Part shown: piece after piece, positions 1 through 12,300 of the stretch
Position numbering within the stretch: the stretch's first letter is position 1
How the letters are laid out: each line of letters begins with the position of its first letter
Assembly (NCBI GenBank): GCA_022747635.1
Contig: JAKTNV010000005.1
Span: forward strand, 42,422,238 to 42,486,237
Direction of reading: 5' to 3'
Source of the DNA: Hetaerina americana
Lineage: Eukaryota; Arthropoda; Insecta; Odonata; Calopterygidae
DNA: 64,000 bases
Notes under the pieces: generated by a model
What the model was told of the DNA's origin: nothing
The model's database searches: none
Seen by the model: only the letters and a program-made list of their open reading frames with translations
Made by a program: the position numbers and the translations under genes

Positions 1-212
1 TTTTATTTTGGTGAAATGCTACAGCATGAAAATCAAAATTGAAAGGCACCGTGAAAAGCTTTTGGATTTAGGATTTTTCATCCATACAGGCATATCCTGT
101 ATCTACTCATACTATGAAAAATATGGTTGATTTATGGAAGGCAACAGAAGTTTCCACCAATATAATTAGCATCTAAAAATAATGTCTTCCTTAAGTAAGA
201 GGTGAGATGTAC

Positions 213-373
213 CTGCTGTGCGGCCGTATCCAGTATGGCAGGACTTGGCTCCCTGCAAGTCGGCAAAGGAAGAGACTGTAGAGTTGGCCCTGATAACAGC
301 CACCGCATAATATCCAGCAGCATGGGGCTCCTCACTGTACACTTCAGCAAGGAAAGGCTTCAGCTGATATTTC
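213..373 (-). CDS. Tsf1: Tsf1 exon 10: C-lobe Tyr and anion-binding loop
   Basis: Acceptor TTTTTATAG and donor GTACATCT. Encodes KYQLKPFLAEVY, GYYAVAVIRANST and GAKSCHTGYGRTA (residues 458-510). Tyr478 is the predicted ligand, and Thr504 and Arg508 bind carbonate. NST is a possible N-glycosylation site. The next exon lies outside the window. Confidence 0.92.
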
Positions 374-3300
374 CTATAAAAATACGATGGCAAATAATAA
401 TACTGTGCCAAGAGAAGACAGAGGTACTGGTAGATGGACAGTTTCTCTCATGTGCTGCATTTGCTACACTGCACAAATGACTAATAAGCTCCGGGTATTG
501 CAAAATTAGTACTCGCAATTTGTAATTAGTCTGACCTTTTATGAAATATTATATCTTAAATGAATATATTTTAGTCTCATTAAAACTGGGGAAGCCATGA
601 TGGCCTTTTTAAGAACACTAAAAGGGAACTATTAAATATGAAAAGGAGACTAGAGTATTCTGACATAATTTAATAATAACAGCCCCGTGAAAACAAAGAA
701 CTAATTTTGCAGTAATGTTTAATGCCAATGATACCCCTTGCCACAATAACAAATAGATTCATGACAATAAATATTTGATTAACACGGTTTTTTCATTTCA
801 CTTGCATATACATAATAATAATAATTATTATTATTATAAAACGTCTTTATTTGAGGGAAATTGTTAATGTTCATATTCATTGTTCATGTTCCTAAGAAAC
901 TATGTGGAAATACACACATAAATTTATTATTAGCAGACGAGTGACCAGAGGAGGCACACTACGTGGAATTCTGAGGGAGTTAAAGTGATAATCACCCAAA
1001 GATTACAAAATCTTTCCGAGACCATATAAATGTGAAGCCTATGTAAAATGGCCAGCAGATGTACTGTTTCTGTGTACATGGATTTGAGGATGCTTGTACA
1101 ATGTCTTAATCGCCCCCTGTTTAGAAGTCAGACTGATTCAGCCATGACCAAAACATTTCTCACCGACTTTTTGGAAAAATTGGGCATTTAGCATAATCTA
1201 GAATGTAATGTCAAAAACAAATTTTCACCTGTTCCATTTAAAAAACCTCAGATTTCAGAAGCAAAGGCCATGAATTAGGATTCTATGATCAGCGACTGAC
1301 AGTTTGTTATTCCAGTCTATAATGGTTATATTACTGCTAAATAAATAAAGGCTTACTTTTGTGCAATGCGAACCTCTCCTCCATCGAGTGTCGCCACATC
1401 AGCTTCACCGTGGGAAATGGCAGATGTGCAGTCATCAATGGAAGGCTTTCGGATACACTCAAGCCTTGGTCTCACCTCCCTTGGGAAGGCAGCCATTTTA
1501 AGGGCTTCACACTTGCTGTGGCCTACGTCGGACCATGTGCAGAACTTCAGTGGAGGAAGAGTGCCAAGCTCACGGCTGATGACATCAAGGTAACGAGCTA
1601 GAATCAAACAGATGCAACTAAATCATTGCTTATACCCAGAGGCATTGAAGATGGCTATGAATGTATGCCAAATAATAGCACTGAGCACCATATGCGAGAG
1701 ACCTGTTTAAATAGCCAGCTCAAATAAATGGCAACATAAAAAATGTAACAATTTTAGGTTTGCCACTCAGACAAGAGTACCTTCCTTCAAGAGATTACTT
1801 CACTTTTATTCTGATGAAGTTAGTGTTATGAAAATTTATTATTCTAATACAACTCAACTTAAAGCAATTAGGCATTATTTTTCTTCATAATTCACAATGG
1901 ATGTTGATTTTAATCTCTTTCAAGCTGACTCACCTTTCATTAGGTATTCAGATGGGGATGGTGGGTTTGGTCCATTCTCCACAGCGGTGGTGATCTGACG
2001 GAGGGCCAACACTGAGCTGAGCCAATCACCTGGTTTCGCGAGCTGCTTATTCTCCCAAAGGTTCTCAGTTTCTCCAAGTTCAACTACTTTAGAAATCTGC
2101 TGCCTAAGATCTTCCATCTCTCTGCAGAACAAGGAAGTCAGAGTCATTCGACATTTCTAGATTTTTGAAAGATTGATTCATTAACCACACTCAGATGCAG
2201 ATATTTGAAAATAGTAAGCCAATGTTGTTTTACAAGTGCAGAGAATTCAAATGCACAAATAGTTTTACTGAATCAAAATTAAAAGACTTTTCTGCAATAA
2301 AAACACAAGACTAAAACAATACCAAATGACCTGTATGTCAGAATAAGAATTTTGGATTGATCTTATGACCAAAATATTGAATTCATTTGCTGTATATATA
2401 AATAAAACAGTTTCTGGCATCACTTGGTGGAAATTCTTCATATTGAAATTAAATTTAAAACACTTTGCTTTTCCACATTAAAAAAAATGTGATTTACGTG
2501 GAAAAGCAAAGTGTTTTAAATTTAATTCCCGTATATGTGTTCAGGAATGGAAAATTTTTATTTTTAATTCAAAATATGGATAGGGCATCAATATAATTTA
2601 TTCTGACATCTCAGAATTAAAGGTTTCTAATTAAGGACAGAGGTATATCAAGGGAAGCAAGGTTTTAAATATCTTTGTTTGAAGGTCAATGCTTACCTAT
2701 TTTTAAAATGAACAAAAAAAAATGTTTTAACTTATATTTTGCATCATAATGAAGATTCCTTGCAAGTCATGAGATCATGAAATTCATCTTCATTGAGTTG
2801 TTGATACAATGTGATTATATTAACAACTCAAGGCTCAGCAGATGTGGTGGTTAATAGTGCATTTCATTCTCAAGGCAATAAGAAAAAAAACAACATTTTG
2901 AGGTTTACAGACAATGTCTGTAAAAACTGAACTGTGGATAAAGTTTCACGTGATGTTTGGAAAAAAATAGTTAGGAAAATAATTTTTTCTCTCATGAAAT
3001 TCTCTAATAATTAGTCCTTCACATTGAAATAATTTTAGCAGACAATCAGCAGCCCTCATTTATTTGAGAACACAAGGGAATCGCACAAAAAGGCAAGAAA
3101 CAGACCAAATGCCATTCCTCATTTCTTAGCTGTATATGGGCATGGAATGAGATTGAATGAATGATAAAAGCAATTCCCAAATGACTCTTTTACTTTTGGT
3201 CGGAAAGTGCTTACACTGCATCCATAGAGTTGGCAATGAATCCAGGCCATGGGCGTCCAGCCCAAGTGCAAGGGGTGTCAGAGCTTAGAGGAACCTTGGA

Positions 3301-6300
3301 GCCATCAGGGCAGAGGTAGGAGTAGAGGTCTACATTCATGAGAGGGTCACGGTCCATTTCAGGGGTCCTTGAGAAGGGTGGTAGCTGTAGTAGGAGGAAA
3401 AAGGAAATTAAAATTTGAATAGTCCACGTCTTCTTGTCTACACCGACGGGTGGGTTAGTGATATTTTTTTCAAAAGTTAAAAATAAACAAGTTTTCTGTG
3501 GATCGCATGCATACAATGAGATCCAATAATTTATGATTGAATCTCGAAAATTTCAAAGAGACTTTCATGACTCTCAACATGATAATTTGATGCAGGGTTG
3601 TCACTTATCGTCAACCATTACCTACATCGTTTTGGGGGTGAAAAATTGAACTACTTTGCAGAATTGCTTGAAAGTGGTTTTCTTTTGAATGGAGTGCAGC
3701 AACAAAAACATTGAAATATTTGCCAAATAAAAATCGTCACTGGATTGCCTTTTCTCCTGATCTGGAGCATTCCCTCAGATACGTACGTCATTCCTCGCCG
3801 CAAATCACTCTCGCCAGCGCGAACACTTTTATTCGTTGTCCGGAACAATTGATCGGGTTGACGACAAGGACAACGGAACTACGCAACGCCGAAGCGGGTG
3901 ATCCACAATTTTAGTGTGGCCTTTTTTTCATCATTCTACGAGCGTTCCTTTTTGCAACATCACATTCAACCCGTCCTCCCTACTCGTATGTCCGCGAGAG
4001 CAATAATAGTTGAAGAGTCTCCGTCCCTCCCTTCCATTCACGTTTTTTACGAATGTGGACGTCAAGCAACGTGACTCACACACTCGCCGATGTGTCCAAT
4101 TAAACTTTCCGATTACCATTCCGAATGGAAACGGTTTCCATGAATAAAAAGGTGCGGTCAACACTGGATTCACTGTCGGAAGGACAGATGCATCGGAACG
4201 ACACAAATATTTTTTACGTGGGCAAAAGTCAGCAGTTTGCTTTTAATTAAACAGTTCTTTCCTTTCCCACTACTCGACAGAACTCTCTTCTTCGCTAATG
4301 ATTGCAAATCACTCAAAACCACCTAGGGTGTTGATAAAAATAAATGTGTATCGCATATTTTATATCGTACAGATATTCGTTTCGACTAGAATGAAACTCT
4401 TTTTTGGACTAATGCTCACAATTAATAATAACCACTTTAATAATAATAGCTTTATTAAAATCAAAACGTGTCCAGCCAATTTCTCACCCCCTCTCTGCTG
4501 CTATTATTTCTGCAGAGCGAGGACAATTGGCAAGATTATCCGCTTCCAATTACCACTCGATGGGAGAATTATCCTACCATCTATGGTTGACCACGACAAG
4601 TTGAGAAAGGAAAATAAAGATTCATCGGCAAACTTTGAAAGCATAATATTACAGGGACGCGAAAGCCCTAGTTATATATATATACACGTCATAAATATTA
4701 AGTTCACAGATACAAATATGCTGCTGTTCTGAACGAAAACAATTGATACAGTACCGGACCGTAATTCATGGGATTTGAAAGAATGCGTGGCCCTCTTCTC
4801 TGATGGACAAATTTTGATAGAAAGTCTCATCTCGCATTCGGATTGAACGGAAGAAAAAAGGCACAGGCGGGGTAGAGGGTCACCCGTCTGTCTTCCAGCA
4901 AGCAAATTTAACTTGTCCCCTAAACCATCAGCTTCGCCAGTGAGTGCGACACCTCCAGAAACGGGAACAATTTTTTACGATTTAAAACTGCAGGTGCGAA
5001 GATATCCTGATTGGGCAGTTCGCCGGAAAATCTTATAATGCTCAGCGCTCAAGGATTTGAGTACTCACCCCAAAGAATTGCCTCACGACGACCACTTTGG
5101 TCCAGGCAACATCACCACGGTTTGGAGAAATCATGCACCGAATAGCGCCGTCGTAGCCGGAGTATATGTCTGGGTAGTTGCAGACCTTAGGGTTTTCACA
5201 GAGGGAGCAGAGGGAAGAGTATTCGGCCTCTGCAGGACAATGGGATTGAAAAAAGAAGAAAAGCCGTTTAGTAAAAGTTTTTTATATAGTCAAAAGTTAG
5301 GAGTTCTGACCATTACAGACGTTATTGCCTGACACTTGAACTCTTTTAACTTATTCAATTTAACGTGACAGTGGAAATTACAACATTTCCATCAAGTGAC
5401 GAGATCAGATTTTCACGATCATTCTTGGTTGGGCAGAAATATGATTTATCCATGTATGTCCTGTGGTATGTAGAAATTTATTCATAGAATGGAGTAATAT
5501 ATCGTTAGATTGTTAATGCATCGATAATATTACTCATGTATCGGTAAAAAAAATACCTTTTCGCACACCACAGATTATTTCTTACGGAGTGGATGTCAAG
5601 ATTGGAATGCTACAAGTTTATAAAATGGTATGCACATCTTCTAATCATATTTCCATTAACAATACGCCCTAAACACCCGCAATAATCGCAGCAATAGAAC
5701 AAAAATAAAATAAATTTTGTTTGAGGGAGTGTGTAGCGACGAATTTAAGCAGCAGTACATAATCCAATGTAGTGCATAGTAATAATGGGAAGTTATTTGA
5801 ATTGTTTAGGCAGAGAGTAACTTTACCCGTGTGTACTAATGAATTTAACTAAGGATCAGGCCAACAAAAAAATGTTTGAAATTAAGATTATAATTGATTC
5901 ATTAATTGATCCATCGGAATATGGCTCCTCTTAACCAATGCGGGAAACAGAAGTTGACCATAGAAGCTCTCTTAAGGTAATTTCTTTACTCAGACAAATC
6001 TGCTAAAAGTTTAAATGCTTATTTTTTTTGTACCCTGCAAGTGTCTCTAAATGGGGATGATAGTGACAGCTTGACCGAATTGATGCACTCATCGAAGCGA
6101 GCGCAAAGGAAAGGCTATTCCAAAAACTTCCCACGTGCATTGGCGAGCGGTGAAAATCCCGCGTAACTACACCTCCCAATGCGCAGTTTGTCGAGCCTTC
6201 TTTGCCCTTTGGGTACACGTACATCTTTCATTTCATTCACTTAACAGTGAAGGAGACATTATTTTCCATCCGAGACGGATTCATTCCAAAGACCTGAATG

Positions 6301-9300
6301 ACCCGTTTGACAAACTCGGCAAAAACAAAAATAAAAGAAAACATATATAAATTAAAGTTTCTTACTCAGCCGCTTGTTGGTTTCTTCGTCAGGGGACCAG
6401 TTCCCGACAAGGCATGCCTGAGGGAATGTTTGAGAGAGAGCCCGCAGTTCGTTTTCCCTTTGTGAGCGTGGCTCCGATGGGTCTGGCTGGGGCAGGATGC
6501 CCATTTGGGTCAACTGGAAAAATAAAACCACGTGTTGAAGATTTCTACTCGGTTCCCACAGCATGCGAACAGACATTTCAATGGTGTATAGCACTGTTAA
6601 TATGGGAATTAGGTGAAGAAAACATGCTTTTGTGGAGCAAATCTAGTTGTGGAACCGAAGTATTCCATCCAAATCCCAATTTCACCTAATGTGCATGAAA
6701 TTGACAATGAGGAACAGCCAATAACAGTGATAAACAATTTTAATTTACATTTCTCCAATATAAAAACGCCGGCGAAACGGTGAATAACCCTATGACAACG
6801 TACTGTTCAACATCTTTCGCTAAGCATGGACATCAAACGCAGGCTTGAAGTTTTGTAACATCAATATGGATCTTTTCCTTTTCTCTTGAATGTCGAATGG
6901 TAACTTAAAGCATCTTTGCGGTAATCTTTGACCATTTAAAAATAGCTTAGTGGTATTAAATATTTAATATAATCAAACAACACTCAATACGTTTGATTTT
7001 ACTTTTGATGCCTCTCAGAAACTAATTAACTTTCTTCTCTCTGCAGATTAGATTCAGATGGGTCATAATAATGGTTGGGATACAACCAAAATGATCGAAC
7101 GATTTCTTAGCTATTCGCAGAATAGATTACTTATAACTTTTTTTATATGGAAATACAGAAAACGCAGCTGAACAATGACCGGAAGGGCAATTACTGAACG
7201 GCTTACTTAAGTTGGCGTTGAATTCTTTCATGTACGTTTGCCATCATTTCTTCACTCACTTTTCGTAAAACACTTCCTCTGGATGATACACAACCTGTCG
7301 CTTTTCTTAAGTCATTAAGTGGCGTCTGCCAACCATCTAGCCATCAGTAGCTTGCACTGCCAGACAAAATTTTCATTTTCAGGCGGTAGAGCTGGTTAGG
7401 CCACATCTGGTGAACGATATTCCCTCCACAGCCTCACGGAAAGTACTCAAAACGCCAAAAGAGCTACAATAAAGGATTTCCATCGTGCACATATAGTTCA
7501 ATACCCAATGAGTAGCATCACATCTTGCTGCGTCAATTTTGGTCCTGCTTCGGCCACTTTGATTTCTGATAAAGAAATCTCCAATTGAGGAATATATTTT
7601 TTATGAAAACTCTTGACACATTACTTTCTAGAATTCAGCTGATTCGGAAGGAAAAACTTTTGGATTGGCCACAGTCCAGTGAATGAATAAGTATCGCATC
7701 AATACCCAGCGGAAGGAAAATCATACAAGTGGGACTCTAATGAAAAACATCGACAAAATAAAGTCAATTATCAAAATATTTTTTTTATCTTCGCACGTTT
7801 TCCATTAATAAAACATTTAGCATTTTTATTTGGGTAGCGATAAATCCAAAAACAAACTCATACATATACTGCTGACATGGAATGGTGATATAACTTCAGG
7901 AGCATTAGATTAATTATCTGACATTCATAATTTGACTGCAGTCATACAATTTTGAACTTAATTGCTGTCATCAAGGAATCAGGCTAAGATGTTTAACGGT
8001 ATGACTTGTAAATCAAATATGAATCTAATATTGCTCTGCTCCAAAAGCTAAAGACAGCGCTAACAAATAAAGCTTATACGAGAGATAAATTATTTTTTTC
8101 ATAAATTAGAATTTAATTAATTTCTTAATTTGCTAAATAAATATTGGGACCAGACAGATAAATTAGGTGTAAATATCTCTAAACCTCGGTGAAAACTTAT
8201 ATAAATGCATCGGACATTTTCTTTCATCAGTAAATAAAAATATTGGTTAGTTTCCCCGTTGTGCTTGTTGCAAGCATCACGGCTCACCTTGGTCAGTGGG
8301 ATCTTGTAGCCAACAGTCCGGCCGACTCCAGTGTGGCAAGATTTGAGGCCACGGAGGGCGCTGATGTCGGGGATGGGAAGATCATTGCGGACGAGAGCAA
8401 CGCCTCCGTAGCGCACATCGTCTGCAAAGATTATAAGTGGGCGTTAAAATTAAAAGAGGTGGAATGGAGTGGGATTAGTGTGATGGAAATTCCTTAGGGT
8501 TAACTCATTTTCTCGACGCTTCATGATGGCAATAAGAAATTGAGATATTGGCAACAAGTCGTTGGAAGGTTGTTGTAAGCAATATCCGAAGCCAATTTAA
8601 TTATAATGAAAAACAACTCTTTTACCAGTGTTCCGATTGACACTGCGACCATGTACAGGAAGGACGGTGGTATTGCAAAGAAAGAAGGAGGGCGGGGAAG
8701 ACACCCGTATCGAAGTATTGACAGTCATCCATTGACTATCGATTTGGTGACGCCAACGGTGTAGTGTTCTCGACACAACAGTTCTTCTCCCTATTGACCG
8801 TATTGACCGAAGCACTAGTATAGGAGATAGTTCTTCGTTATAATTAAATTTGTCTTAAGATATTGCTTTCAACAAAGATAGTAATTAGGTAGGCACCGAC
8901 GTAAAGGCTCTAGTTGATACCCGAAGCCTAAATTCACCCGTCAAGAACGGGCAAAATAATGAATTCAGGAAACAAGTGGAGGGTTGCTGAAGTCTATGAT
9001 TGGTTACCTACCCACCCGGCGTTCATGAAATGTTATTTATTTTTTGGTTGCATCCGGAGACATTTGAATCGAGACCCGTAACTTTCCGCCAGTTCTCTTA
9101 AGTATTCCGATGAAAACTTCAACTCATTAGGTTGGTAAAAAAAATCGGGGGATTACTTCCTCAATTCTTGTCCTCTCATTTTAATTAAACAAATGATTAG
9201 TGGCAAAGGGCCACGGAGCGGAAATCCTGCGGTGATGGAGGGAATTAAAAATTTTCCCGAAAAATTATCAAGAAATCAATAGACGTCCTGGCAAATAAAA

Positions 9301-12300
9301 ATGAAATCGAAAGAAAATTAAATCTCTCATCAATTAAAAAGTTTTCGTTGAGAAATCTAATTAAAGAAATGAACAGGATTCTTTCGCAAAGGAGAGAGTA
9401 ATATTTCTCGAACAATCGTCTCAAGAAAGAAGGCTCATTGAAATATTCCCCGCGGAATTCATTTGTGCTCCAAATCGCTTCCAATTCATCAATTCATTTT
9501 CGAGATACGTAGCGGGCGACTGCGCACCTCGAGGGCGACTCGATACCGGATGGAAACGAGACGGTTACAAATTCGGTGGGGTGCAACATGACGTACTTCC
9601 TTCATTTAAATACGAAAACATACCAACCACTATGCCCCAGTATCCACAGTCAATTTCATTGGACAATCTTGGTTTTCGATAATAGTTTTAAGATTTGATT
9701 CAGGTGAGACACTGATGGAAATATAAAAGATACTCCTGAGGCAATATATACAGCAAAAAAATACCGGTGTTTTGAAAATTTCAATTACATCCTGGACTTG
9801 AAATATCCTCTAATGACATCTACAGTTTGAGCAGTTTCAAGACGGACTATGGATCTTACCGTGCGTGGCGTTCTTATCACGGATCTCCTCGAAGACGACG
9901 AAGTGGGAGTTCGGGAGGTGGTTGGCGACATACATGTCCTCCGGTTCTGCCGGCCCGAAGTCCACGCTGCCGTCACGGATCTTCTCGTAGCACTCAACCC
10001 TGCGAAACAAAAATTTAGATGCTGAATATTTGCATCATTTTTCAGACTCTCTCGTTTAGCCATTTCTTATCTCCATTCTCTATTAACTATCGAATGGCGA
10101 ATCCCGAATGAAAGCCGATCTTGGACAACTTTCTCAAAGATACAATCAATGAATAAGCCCTCTAAAAGAAGTCACAAACGTAATATAAAATATCATATCA
10201 TATCATAGTCATTGAACTTCAGATGAATGGCAGATTTCATTTCAGAATGCTTTAAATAAGGTAAAAGACAGCATTAGCCATAAGAGTTTAACGTAAGCCG
10301 AGAATTTACGAAACAGGCCCTTGGTTCTGAACCACAGGCGGTGGAAACCTTGCAAACCACAGGGGACTAGTTCTTGATCCAGGCGAACACCAAGATGACC
10401 TTCCTAGTGACACGCTTGGTTTGAATGCAATGCAATTTAATTTAAAGCGCATCAACGTATAGTATCTAAGTGGAAAACAGAGTAAAGCTTCATTTGTAAC
10501 ATCGAGAAGTTCAAAAGGGGATTCGTTAAAAATACTACGCTAAAAGGTGACACTACGACGTCAATTTGGAGTCGTTAAAAAACACTAGAGATGATCGGTT
10601 CACTGATGAAATTTGATCACTTATTTGTATACCAATATATTCACCGATATTACCAAGGGTATAAAATTTATCGGGAAGAATGGATTGACACATGGGGTTC
10701 TTGTCTCAGACAATATTACATCATAGAAACTACTTAACGGTGGCATCCCATCTGTTAATCCCTCAAAAAGTTTCCCATTTCCCTTCCGTTTTCATTCTCG
10801 CCTAGAATCTCCTACCCTAAAAGGGGATGCCTAGAATCCCCTATCATAATATAGTAGGATATTCTAAGCACGAATTGAAATGGATTTTGTAGTAGTAATA
10901 GTTGGTAAAACCTTTGGGTGATTTACAGGGCATAACCGTAATTCTCTTGATTTAGGAAGTATACAAAGAAGTTTTGAAGCACGTAATAACGAGTATTTAT
11001 CCTCGAAAGTCTTCCTTGATGTGATTATTTCTTTCTAATGAATTCGAATTTGAGATGATCAGCTGAATATTTCAAAATTCTTAAATTTCTTTGTTTTCAC
11101 AAATTATTTTCACAACCTAAATTAGAGACTTGGTTCAATCAATTACTTTTAACTGTCATGACTAGTTTTCTGAAGTAAATAAATTTTTCCTGAGTGTTGA
11201 AAATTTTTCCCTCTAAAATTCCCTCGTCGCTGGCGTTTTGTCATTTCTGGGTGCCAGCGCAAGGCATAGGACGAGAGAGACTCGCTAACAACTCCCGATG
11301 GAAATCGATGTAGACCTTCAGGTTTATAAATGCTACATGACTATGTCCTCTACCATCGCATCCAGTAAGTTTTAAAAGAATGGAGTTGTGATGCTCGTTT
11401 TCGGATCACTCACCTATCCCTTACTGCGAAGCACTGCAGACGGATTCCCTTCGGGGTGGCCTCTTCCGTCATGCGATGGCATGACTCTAGGTACTGCTTC
11501 GGAACGCACAACTTGTCTGTGGAGAAAAAAACAAGATTTTAAAATTAACATTTCCAAGCACATACGAAAGCATTCACGAAGAGGTTTAATTTTTAGTCAG
11601 AGTGAACGAGAAAAAATAAATATCTATAATGAATAAAATTAATCTTTTCCAAATTTGTCCTTCATGACTACACTAGAACATAATGGATGTTTATCGACGT
11701 TCCACGAAGCACAAATACAAAATGCTGTTCTTGGTCGCGAAGACTAAAGCATAAGTGCCTGAATATGACTTCATATTCTTATAAGTCTAGTTATTTCTAT
11801 CAATCGTGCTTCAGAGAATAATCAGAACAGAGAAACAGGAGAAGCTGTAAAATGTTGTGATCCCTGTATCTCGGTCGTCGTCTCGACCATCGGTGTGAAC
11901 TGAAGGCTCACCGATAGGCAAAGGGAAAAAATCACAAAGAAAAAAGTGTCCAGCTTAATTCAATTGAAATCATAAAAAATAATTTAAACTACATTTAAAG
12001 TGACCTACATTTTAAAGAAATCTACAAATGTAGAGAATGCTCGGGGTGTACCAGATTCGTTCATTCAAATGGTTCGAGAATACTTGGGTAAAAAAATTTC
12101 TGTAAACTTTATCTTCTTACTGTAAAATCAATGTTTTTTCCGTCCCGCACCCAACTGTTTTCGTGCTATCCCACATGGAGAACCGTGGGATAGCCGGAGA
12201 GACCGGAATTATAGATTCCGGCCCCATAAATGACTCGTTCGAAAGCAAAAAAAGGAGCATCCCATCGAAATGGAATCGCGGGGCGAATCCATACTCACGA

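Noticed and set aside
4298..4732. 144-codon plus-strand frame in Tsf1 intron 6
   Set aside because: No recognisable motif; AT-rich composition typical of the intron, so probably chance.
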